Shown piece after piece: positions 26,036 to 31,650 of a stretch of 32,788 nucleotides of DNA. Each line of letters starts with the position of its first letter. Positions within the stretch are counted from its first letter, which is position 1. The translations under genes were made by a program, and so were the position numbers. Origin of the DNA: Chloroflexota bacterium (lineage in GTDB: Bacteria; Chloroflexota; Anaerolineae; Anaerolineales; Anaerolineaceae); assembly GCA_021779955.1 (NCBI GenBank), contig JAJXZS010000049.1, positions 1-32,788 on the forward strand. The letters are read 5' to 3'. Below the pieces are notes generated by a model, which was not told the DNA's origin, made no database searches, and was given only the letters and a program-made list of their open reading frames with translations.

Positions 26036-26042
26036 GTTGAGG

Positions 26043-26753
26043 TTATAAGGGGGATTTAAGCGCAATGCCTACCCGCCTGGGATATTTCGGCGGCGTGGCA
26101 GCCACTTTTTGGATCACGATGAGAAATCGCTGCTCAGCCACGCCCGGAAGCACCACCGGAGTGACTCTCTTCAACCTGCCACCCAGAATTCGGCAGGCTT
26201 TGTCCGCAGCATGCGCTTCCATAGGACCGCTCTCGCCCTTTTGCGCGAGGATATTCCCTCCGATATGCACCAGCGGCAGCAAATACTCCACCAGCACGGG
26301 CAGGGCAGCGACTGCCCTTGCGACTGCCCAATCGTAAGCCTCGCGGTGTTTCGGAGATTGGCCGACTTCTTCGGCGCGGCTCGAGATCACCTCTACATGC
26401 TCCAGGTTGAGCATGTCGACAATATGACTGCAGAAATTGGCCTTCTTTCCCACCGATTCGACCAGCGTCAACTGCATATTGGGCATGACGATCTTGAGCG
26501 GGATTCCGGGAAAACCTGCGCCCGTCCCAACGTCGATCAGCCGGTTGGGCGGGAATTCACGCATTTCGATCAGGCAGGTAAGAGAATCCAGGAAGTGCTT
26601 GGTTCTGATCCCTTCGGGATCGCGGATCGCGGTAAGGTTGAACATTTCGTTCCAGTCGAGCAATTCGCGCTCGTAAATCTCGAATGCGGCGACCTGGCGG
26701 GGCGTAAGCCTTAAGCCGGTAATGCGTTGCACCTCGGCGATCATCTTCTCCAT
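26043..26753 (-). CDS. rsmG: 16S rRNA (guanine527-N7)-methyltransferase RsmG
   Basis: A 236-residue AdoMet-dependent methylase acting on the 30S 530 loop; loss is known to give low-level streptomycin resistance. The AdoMet motif is LIDVGTGAGFPGIPLKIV (near residues 72-89), with the family blocks WNEMFNLTAIRDPEGI and TKHFLDSLT ahead of it, and the later RAVAALPVLVEYLLPLV. The gene is convergent with recF, only seven bases apart, with no terminator between them. It has no Shine-Dalgarno; a -10 box is jammed against the ATG. Confidence 0.95.
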   Translation of the reverse strand: MEKMIAEVQRITGLRLTPRQVAAFEIYERELLDWNEMFNLTAIRDPEGIRTKHFLDSLTCLIEMREFPPNRLIDVGTGAGFPGIPLKIVMPNMQLTLVESVGKKANFCSHIVDMLNLEHVEVISSRAEEVGQSPKHREAYDWAVARAVAALPVLVEYLLPLVHIGGNILAQKGESGPMEAHAADKACRILGGRLKRVTPVVLPGVAEQRFLIVIQKVAATPPKYPRRVGIALKSPL

Positions 26754-26760
26754 GGCATTA

Positions 26761-26766
26761 ATTATA
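26761..26766 (-). promoter_or_regulatory. -10 box seven bases before rsmG ATG (probable leaderless mRNA)
   Basis: On the minus strand TATAAT lies seven bases upstream of the rsmG start codon, with no ribosome site in between. Transcription would start at or within a base or two of the ATG. No consensus -35 is seen. Confidence 0.5.
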
Positions 26767-26822
26767 CTTGAGAGATATGGGGAAAATTTGGAAAAAGAAA
26801 TCTTAAAATTCGTTAAAATCCC

Positions 26823-26851
26823 TTGACAATATCAAGAAAATTCCGTATGAT
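26823..26851 (+). promoter_or_regulatory. Strong sigma-70-type promoter of the leader-ORF region
   Basis: Consensus TTGACA (26823-26828), 17-base spacer, TATGAT (26846-26851). Predicted start near 26858. It is one of the best promoters in the window and points toward the leader ORF and the GNAT cluster. Confidence 0.88.
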
Positions 26852-26887
26852 ACATTTGTTAAATAATCTTACGAAAGGAGTAGGCAT

Positions 26888-26989
26888 ATGGACAAGGCAA
26901 GAATTTTCATCATCACGACAATGCGGAACACCGTTTGCGTTGAAAGTGGAGCCGTTTTGCTTTGTCGTATTGCGCCTGCTTCCCGTTAA
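26888..26989 (+). CDS. 33-codon leader ORF (putative leader peptide)
   Basis: A short ORF beginning about 30 bases after the predicted transcript start, with AAAGGAG seven bases ahead of ATG. The peptide begins MDKARIFIITTMRN and ends GAVLLCRIAPASR, then TAA. It holds two Cys, several Ile/Val/Leu/Thr, and no run of one amino acid of the kind seen in biosynthetic attenuators. Its stop codon lies 22 bases before the first of two intrinsic terminators. It could be a regulatory leader whose translation state decides read-through, or a free-standing microprotein on a transcript of about 190 bases. I do not recognise the peptide. Confidence 0.7.
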   Translation: MDKARIFIITTMRNTVCVESGAVLLCRIAPASR

Positions 26990-27010
26990 TACTTTTTGAA
27001 CTCTTTCGAC

Positions 27011-27047
27011 GGCCGCGGGTGCAAGCAAGTCCCGCGGTCTTTTTTTT
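27011..27047 (+). terminator. Intrinsic terminator 1 of the leader region
   Basis: Nine-pair stem GGCCGCGGG (27011-27019) with CCCGCGGTC (27031-27039), one G-U pair, 11-base loop, then eight T. It lies between the leader ORF and the GNAT cluster and should stop most transcripts unless relieved. Confidence 0.93.
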
Positions 27048-27053
27048 CCCAGG

Positions 27054-27081
27054 AAGCCGCGGAGAACCCCGCGGTTTTTTT
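27054..27081 (+). terminator. Intrinsic terminator 2 of the leader region
   Basis: AAGCCGCGG (27054-27062) pairs with CCGCGGTTT (27069-27077) around a six-base loop, and the T-run continues to about 27080. It begins only seven bases after the T-tract of terminator 1. Its core CCGCGG is the same self-complementary hexamer, so arms of the two hairpins can exchange partners. Confidence 0.88.
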
Positions 27082-27097
27082 ATTCAAGGAGGGCGTA

Positions 27098-27130
27098 ATG
27101 GAAAGAGGATCGAAACCACAACCTGTCTGA
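27098..27130 (+). CDS. 10-codon second leader ORF
   Basis: AAGGAGGG (27086-27093) four bases before ATG, then MERGSKPQPV and TGA. It lies after both terminators and 62 bases before the next gene. The ribosome-site context CAAGGAGGGCGTAATG is almost the same as that of the next gene (CAAGGAGGACGAAATG), so one may be a duplicate of the other. Its translation could tune initiation downstream. No direct proof that it is used. Confidence 0.45.
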   Translation: MERGSKPQPV

Positions 27131-27192
27131 AAGGATCTAAGGATCGAATCGAAATTCAAGTAAGCAGGGGGGGTAAGTGCAAGGAGGACGAA

Positions 27193-27639
27193 ATGCTAGA
27201 CGTATTGATGAAGTTCGGTGCATACCGAATCGATTATTTGGAGAGCAGCGCTGCAAGCGCCAGCGATGCTGTTGCATTCTATCTACGGGCAAATTGCCCC
27301 AGGCATGAATTCTACAGCCGCGAAGCCAAGCATCAACTCTACCAGGGTCTGGCACTCATCGCAGCGAACTACGGTCTGCACAAGCTGGTTGGCGTTTACG
27401 TAGATGTGAACGAACTGTCAAACATCAACCGGCCCGCATACCAACGCCTGAAGATGGATATGCTGGACGGATTGTTCCACAAGGTTTTTGTGGTCGATCC
27501 TGGCGCGTTGCTCGGTCATCCCGTTGCGGATGCAGATATGCGAGATTTATACTGGAGCGCCGGGGGTTTCGAAATCATCTCAATGCAAGAAGGATATTTC
27601 GAGCCTTTGGAACTGTGCTGCGGACCGTTGGCTGCATAG
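27193..27639 (+). CDS. Stand-alone serine-resolvase-like protein lacking the catalytic serine
   Basis: A 148-residue protein whose layout follows the N-terminal catalytic domain of serine recombinases: VAFYLRANCPRHE in the place of YxRVSxxxQ, then LYQGLALIAANYGLHKLVGV, YVDVNELSNINRPAYQRLKM (compare YVDEGxSGxxxxRPxLxxML), then DGLFHKVFVVDPGALLGHP (compare GxFDxVVVxxxDRLSR) and GGFEIISMQEG. The serine position reads Asn or Cys, the DRLxR Arg is missing, and no helix-turn-helix or recombinase domain follows. It is therefore probably inactive in recombination and may be a regulator or structural relative. AAGGAGG before ATG fixes the start. It is the first full gene after the leader region. Confidence 0.7.
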   Translation: MLDVLMKFGAYRIDYLESSAASASDAVAFYLRANCPRHEFYSREAKHQLYQGLALIAANYGLHKLVGVYVDVNELSNINRPAYQRLKMDMLDGLFHKVFVVDPGALLGHPVADADMRDLYWSAGGFEIISMQEGYFEPLELCCGPLAA

Positions 27640-27673
27640 AGCAGTCGATGATCCTCTGGGATAACGATTAAAA

Positions 27674-27700
27674 CGGGGTGAAAGCAGCCCTTTCACCCCG
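27674..27700 (+). other. Intercistronic hairpin without T-tract
   Basis: Eleven-pair stem CGGGGTGAAAG (27674-27684) with CTTTCACCCCG (27690-27700), five-base loop. What follows (ACTGTAGAAAAG) has no T-run, so a processing or stability element between the resolvase-like gene and the GNAT genes fits better than an intrinsic terminator. Confidence 0.55.
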
Positions 27701-27725
27701 ACTGTAGAAAAGAAAGAGGTAACAC

Positions 27726-28316
27726 ATGGATAACCCGATGCTTGGAAAATCACTTTTCGTAGGCGAGCAGATCGAACTCACTGCCCTCGATGCTGAAAAG
27801 GATTCTGCCATCTTCGCCGACTGGACACGCGATCCGATCTTTCACCGCAGGATCTTCCGTAAGGAGCTTCAACCCAAGCCCGAGTCAATCGTGAAGAAAA
27901 AACTGCAGGAGATTCTGAAGGAAGCGGACGAAAAGCACGAAGGGATCTACTTTGCCGTTCGCAAGATTGGATCTCCGGAGATGATCGGCATGGTCTGGTT
28001 CCCCTGGATCGATGCTCAACATCAAACTTCGACGCTGGGCGTTAAATTTGGCGGCGATGAGGATTTCGATGCCCATGCCGCAGAAGCGCTGAGGCTTGCA
28101 CTCTACTACGGCTTCATGGAACTCAGTCTCCATCGCGTGGCCGTTAATGCCAGGGGAGACGAGCAAAAATGGCTAGAACTGATCGAACAAACCGGATTCT
28201 TGCGCGAGGTTCAACGCCGTGAGAATGTCTTCAGCCAGGGCCGTTACTTTGACGAGTACGCCTATGCATTGCTGAAATCAGAATGGAAACAGAAACAAAG
28301 CGAGGTGATCGCATGA
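27726..28316 (+). CDS. GNAT-family acetyltransferase-like protein (degenerate acetyl-CoA loop)
   Basis: A 196-residue member of the GNAT superfamily, RimJ/RimL-like in layout. The N-terminus (LFVGEQIELTALDAEKDSAI) and the end (RYFDEYAYALLKSEW) align with the following gene, so the two are paralogues. Central strand FAVRKIGSPEMIGMVWFPWI and YYGFMELSLHRVAVNARGDE are typical. The pyrophosphate-binding loop expected as (Q/R)xxGx(G/A) is missing: the segment reads KFGGDEDFDAHAAEALRLAL. Acetyl-CoA binding may therefore be lost or altered. AAAGAGG precedes ATG. Its stop overlaps the next gene (ATGA). Confidence 0.82.
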   Translation: MDNPMLGKSLFVGEQIELTALDAEKDSAIFADWTRDPIFHRRIFRKELQPKPESIVKKKLQEILKEADEKHEGIYFAVRKIGSPEMIGMVWFPWIDAQHQTSTLGVKFGGDEDFDAHAAEALRLALYYGFMELSLHRVAVNARGDEQKWLELIEQTGFLREVQRRENVFSQGRYFDEYAYALLKSEWKQKQSEVIA

Positions 28317-28900
28317 ATAACAAATTGTTTACGGGCAATCTAGTCTGGCTGGCAACCCTCGATCCTGAGAAGGACTCTGACCTCATCGCCAGGTGGGGAC
28401 GCGACAGCGAATATCAACGTCTGCTCGATATTGGGCCGGCGGCTTTGTTCAGCGCAAAGCTTGTTCAGAACTGGTATGAACAAGTCGGACCCGATCGCTC
28501 GTTCATGATCCGCACTTTGGACGGCGATCGCGCCATCGGCTTCATCGAACTGGGCGGGTTTGACTGGTCTGCAAGGAGCGCCTGGGTGGGTATCGGCATC
28601 GGTGAACGAGATGCCCGCGGCAAAGGGTATGGCACCGACGCCATGAACGTCCTTTTGCACTATGCGTTCACCGAGTTGAATCTGCACCGGGTCAATCTGA
28701 ATGTCTTCAGCTTCAACGCGAGAGCGATTCGAAGCTACGAGAAGGCCGGTTTCAAGTATGAAGGCACCGAACGCGAACGCATCTTCAAGGAAGACAGGCG
28801 TTGGGATGTGATCGACATGGGCATTCTCAAATCGGACTGGGAATTGCTCCACGCAGAGCAGCCGGTCAGCATCGAGACCGCCGTCGAGATGGACGCATAA
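28313..28900 (+). CDS. GNAT-family N-acetyltransferase (RimJ/RimL type)
   Basis: A 195-residue acetyltransferase with an intact acetyl-CoA motif R102-G-K-G-Y-G107 inside ERDARGKGYGTDAMNVLLHY, followed by FTELNLHRVNLNVFSFNARA and SYEKAGFKYEGTERERIF, the usual RimJ/RimL and aminoglycoside/spermidine-type pattern. It starts at ATG 28313 within ATGA shared with the preceding paralogue, implying coupled translation. Possible targets are a protein N-terminus, an antibiotic or a polyamine; sequence alone does not decide. A long hairpin (28905-28943) lies directly after the stop. Confidence 0.9.
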   Translation: MNNKLFTGNLVWLATLDPEKDSDLIARWGRDSEYQRLLDIGPAALFSAKLVQNWYEQVGPDRSFMIRTLDGDRAIGFIELGGFDWSARSAWVGIGIGERDARGKGYGTDAMNVLLHYAFTELNLHRVNLNVFSFNARAIRSYEKAGFKYEGTERERIFKEDRRWDVIDMGILKSDWELLHAEQPVSIETAVEMDA

Positions 28901-28904
28901 ATCT

Positions 28905-28943
28905 CTTTTCGAAGCTGCCGCAAGTGAGGGCAGCTTCGAAAAG
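28905..28943. terminator. Long perfect hairpin after the GNAT pair
   Basis: A 15-pair perfect stem, CTTTTCGAAGCTGCC (28905-28919) with GGCAGCTTCGAAAAG (28929-28943), nine-base loop, five bases after the GNAT stop. It has no T-tract on the plus strand, so efficiency as an intrinsic terminator is doubtful. It may be a transcript end stabiliser separating the GNAT pair from the next unit. Confidence 0.55.
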
Positions 28944-28950
28944 CTTCCCC

Positions 28951-28959
28951 TGATATACT
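28951..28959 (+). promoter_or_regulatory. Extended -10 promoter for the HAD-MFS-phosphoesterase unit
   Basis: TGATATACT (extended TGn plus TATACT at 28954-28959) about 25 bases before the HAD gene start. No -35 match is seen, which is usual for extended -10 promoters. Confidence 0.45.
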
Positions 28960-28984
28960 TGGAGTATCTACCGGGGAGGTTGCC

Positions 28985-29599
28985 ATGGAAGTCAATCACA
29001 AAGTCGAAGCGGTCATCTGGGATATGGGCGGAGTCTTGCTCAGGTCCGCGCATTACCAGTTCAGAGATCAATTGGCAGCCCGCTTCAAGATAACCAGGGA
29101 AGAGCTCGAGCATCGCGTTTTCAATTCAGAGTCAGCCATGCTCGCAACGGTAGGCAAGATCACACAAGCAGAGCATTGGCGGATCACGGCTCACAGCCTT
29201 GGACTGCAGGAGAATGAGATCGCTGACTTCGAAGAAGCGTTCTGGGCAGGCGATCAATGTGATGAGGAATTGGTTGGTTTTATCCTCTCATTGAAGGAGC
29301 ACTATAAAACAGGCTTGCTTAGCAATGCCTGGATGGGCACTCGTGAAATGCTGAAGAATAAATACGGCTGCCTCGACATATTCGACCTGGCAGTTTTTTC
29401 TTACGAAGTGGGAATGGCGAAACCCGATGAACGAATTTACCGCTATATCCTCGACAAACTGGGCGTCGCTCCGGAACGATCGATCTACGTGGACGATTTC
29501 GAGGAAAATGTTGCGGCTTCGCAGCAAATTGGGATGATCGGCATCCACTTCACAGGAAGAAGCCGGGTGATTCAAGAGATCGACAAAATCATAAAGTAG
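28985..29599 (+). CDS. HAD-superfamily hydrolase, subfamily IA
   Basis: A 204-residue phosphatase-like protein. Motif I is VIWDMGGVLL (nucleophile D13, with Gly at +2 as in YihX-type members), motif II is TGLLSNAW, and motif III/IV are AKPDERIYRYIL and SIYVDDFEENV. A helical cap lies between motifs I and II. The substrate is likely a small phosphorylated metabolite such as a sugar phosphate, by family analogy only. GGGAGG precedes ATG. The MFS gene begins six bases after the stop. Confidence 0.9.
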   Translation: MEVNHKVEAVIWDMGGVLLRSAHYQFRDQLAARFKITREELEHRVFNSESAMLATVGKITQAEHWRITAHSLGLQENEIADFEEAFWAGDQCDEELVGFILSLKEHYKTGLLSNAWMGTREMLKNKYGCLDIFDLAVFSYEVGMAKPDERIYRYILDKLGVAPERSIYVDDFEENVAASQQIGMIGIHFTGRSRVIQEIDKIIK

Positions 29600-29605
29600 A
29601 ACGCC

Positions 29606-30904
29606 ATGGCAAACATCTCAGTACACCTTAAAGATGCTTTTCCCCTGGGAAAGCTCAGCAAAAACGCGCGCCTGTTCCTGACAGCCACGATCATCGACGG
29701 CATCATCAACAGCACCTGGTCGCTTTATCTCAACTTCTTTATCCTTTCACGCGGATACGACAAGGAATTCCTCGGGCTGGCAAACGCCATGCCCGCCATT
29801 GCCACGTTGATCCTCGGGCTTCCCCTGGGCATGCTTTCTGATCGAATCGGCAGGCGCAAAGCCATGCTGCTAGGGCTGCTCATTGCATCGGCGGGGTACA
29901 TGCTCGAAGTGATCGCTCCGACGAGCTGGCTCATCCTGGTGGGTGGTTTTGTGGGCGGGGCCGGCGGCGCGTTGTACTACAACTCGCAGGCGCCCTTCAT
30001 GATGAAGTCGTCAACGTCTGAAACGCGAGCCCTGCTCTTCAGCTTGAGCAGCGGCATTATCACGCTTTCCGGCGCGGTGGGCAGTCTGGTGGCAGGCAAG
30101 CTCCCGCAAGTGCTTTCCGGAATCACGGGTTATGCTCAAAACGGCCCACAGGTGTTGAAGATCATTATGATTGCGGCGGTGGCCGTTGCGACCCTTTCGC
30201 TCATCCCAATCTCGCTCATCCGCGAGGAACGCGAAATAGCAACAAAGGCTGAATCTTCAAAACCGCACGCTGATTTAAAAGGGCTCATGGCGAAGCCGAT
30301 GCTCTGGAAAATTGCCCTCCCCAACGCTCTGACCGGGATCGGTGCGGGCATCCTCATCCCATATATCAACGTGTTCTATGCTGAACGATTTCAGCTCGTG
30401 GATTCGCAGCTTGGCGTGCTCTTCAGCCTTTCTTCATTGTTGGTCGGTGTAGGCAGCCTGATTGGGCCGCGCCTGTCTGTGTTAATGCATGGAAAGATCC
30501 GCACGGTTGTGCTTACCCAGGGATTGAGCTTTGTCTTTCTGGTGCTGATGGGCTTTACGCCATTTGGCTGGCTCTCGCAAGGCTCCTACCTGCTCCGCAC
30601 CATGTTGATGAATATGGCACAACCGCTGTTGAGCGCGTTTGCCATGGAGCAATTCTCGCCGGGCGAGCAGGGCGCCGCGAACAGTATCTTCAGCATCTCA
30701 TGGACGCTTGGGTGGGCTTTCGGTCCTTACGTTTCAGGCATCATCCAGCTGCGCAACGGATTCAACCCGCTCTTTATCATGACCACGATCCTCTACTTCG
30801 TCGCCACGGCCTTGATCTGGCTCTTTTTTGGTGTATCGGAGAAGAAATCTGGGGTATCATTGGCTCAATCTGTTGAAGAGACCAAACGAATACCGGTAGA
30901 ATAG
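29606..30904 (+). CDS. Major facilitator superfamily transporter
   Basis: A 432-residue inner-membrane transporter with about twelve hydrophobic segments and the MFS motif A as GMLSDRIGRRKAMLLG between helices 2 and 3. A charged central loop (about residues 205-230, REEREIATKAESSKPHADLK) divides the two halves. The C-terminal half contains GEQGAANSIFSISWTLGWAF, seen in drug-efflux-like members. A multidrug or metabolite exporter is likely, but no substrate can be named. The ribosome site is weak, and tight spacing to the HAD gene suggests coupling. The phosphoesterase gene starts five bases later. Confidence 0.9.
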   Translation: MANISVHLKDAFPLGKLSKNARLFLTATIIDGIINSTWSLYLNFFILSRGYDKEFLGLANAMPAIATLILGLPLGMLSDRIGRRKAMLLGLLIASAGYMLEVIAPTSWLILVGGFVGGAGGALYYNSQAPFMMKSSTSETRALLFSLSSGIITLSGAVGSLVAGKLPQVLSGITGYAQNGPQVLKIIMIAAVAVATLSLIPISLIREEREIATKAESSKPHADLKGLMAKPMLWKIALPNALTGIGAGILIPYINVFYAERFQLVDSQLGVLFSLSSLLVGVGSLIGPRLSVLMHGKIRTVVLTQGLSFVFLVLMGFTPFGWLSQGSYLLRTMLMNMAQPLLSAFAMEQFSPGEQGAANSIFSISWTLGWAFGPYVSGIIQLRNGFNPLFIMTTILYFVATALIWLFFGVSEKKSGVSLAQSVEETKRIPVE

Positions 30905-30909
30905 ATGGC

Positions 30910-31503
30910 ATGAAGATCGTCGTCGTATCAGATACCCATGTTCCCGACCGGGCTGCGTCTCTGCACCCCGCTTTACTCGGGGAATTGCAGCGAAGCAAGC
31001 CGGATTTGATTCTGCACGCCGGCGATATTTCCACGCCAGGCGTGCTCAAAGCGCTTGGCAGGATTGCGCCGGTCAAGGCGGTGATGGGCAATCGCGATTG
31101 GCTGTTTGCAGGCAAACTTAAGGGATTTCTCGAGCTGAATATCCATGGGGTGAACATTGCGCTCACCCACGGACATCTGAACTTTCTGACCTACTGGTGG
31201 GATAAAGCGAATTACATGTTCAGAGGCTACAACCGCGACCGGATTGTCAGACGGCTCGAGTTGGCATTTCCAAAGGCAGATCTGGTTGTCTTTGGGCATA
31301 CGCACCGGGCTGAAAACTACAGGCAAAATGGCAAGTTGTTCTTCAACCCAGGGTCGGCGACCATTGGGGATATTTGGGTGCATACGCGTTCTTACGGTAT
31401 CCTCGAGATCGGCGAAGACCACTCGGTCCAGAGCCGAATCATCCCTCTGGCAGGCTTTCATCTGGTCAACAGGCAGTGGGAAGCGCAGGACGACCAGACT
31501 TAA
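30910..31503 (+). CDS. YfcE/MJ0936-type metallophosphoesterase
   Basis: A 197-residue calcineurin-like phosphodiesterase with all metal-site blocks: VVVSDTHVPD (Asp8 and His10), ILHAGDIST, VMGNRDW, ALTHGHLN, and FGHTHRAEN near the C-terminus, then FFNPGSA. Known relatives hydrolyse phosphodiesters with Mn or Ni; the natural substrate is unknown. It is the last gene of the HAD-MFS-phosphoesterase set, five bases after the MFS stop. No T-tract terminator is seen before the rpoB promoter. Confidence 0.92.
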   Translation: MKIVVVSDTHVPDRAASLHPALLGELQRSKPDLILHAGDISTPGVLKALGRIAPVKAVMGNRDWLFAGKLKGFLELNIHGVNIALTHGHLNFLTYWWDKANYMFRGYNRDRIVRRLELAFPKADLVVFGHTHRAENYRQNGKLFFNPGSATIGDIWVHTRSYGILEIGEDHSVQSRIIPLAGFHLVNRQWEAQDDQT

Positions 31504-31537
31504 ATAGACCAAATCTGACTAAATTGGTGTTATATCC

Positions 31538-31566
31538 TTGACCTGTAAAAACTATCGTGGTATATT
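31538..31566 (+). promoter_or_regulatory. Sigma-70-type promoter of rpoB
   Basis: TTGACC (31538-31543), 17-base spacer, TATATT (31561-31566). Predicted start near 31573, giving a leader of about 78 bases that includes GGCC-TCATATTC-GGCC and a T-run (ATTTATTTTTT). Confidence 0.8.
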
Positions 31567-31650
31567 CTAGGATTGCGCATCCCGGCCTCATATTCGGCCA
31601 GGAGGATTTATTTTTTAAAACCGCAGGTTTACCTTTTCCAGGAGAAACTC

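Noticed and set aside
26888-26989. Amino-acid-biosynthesis attenuator (ilv or thr type)
   Set aside because: The peptide has several Ile/Val/Leu/Thr codons but no concentrated run, and the downstream genes are not biosynthetic.
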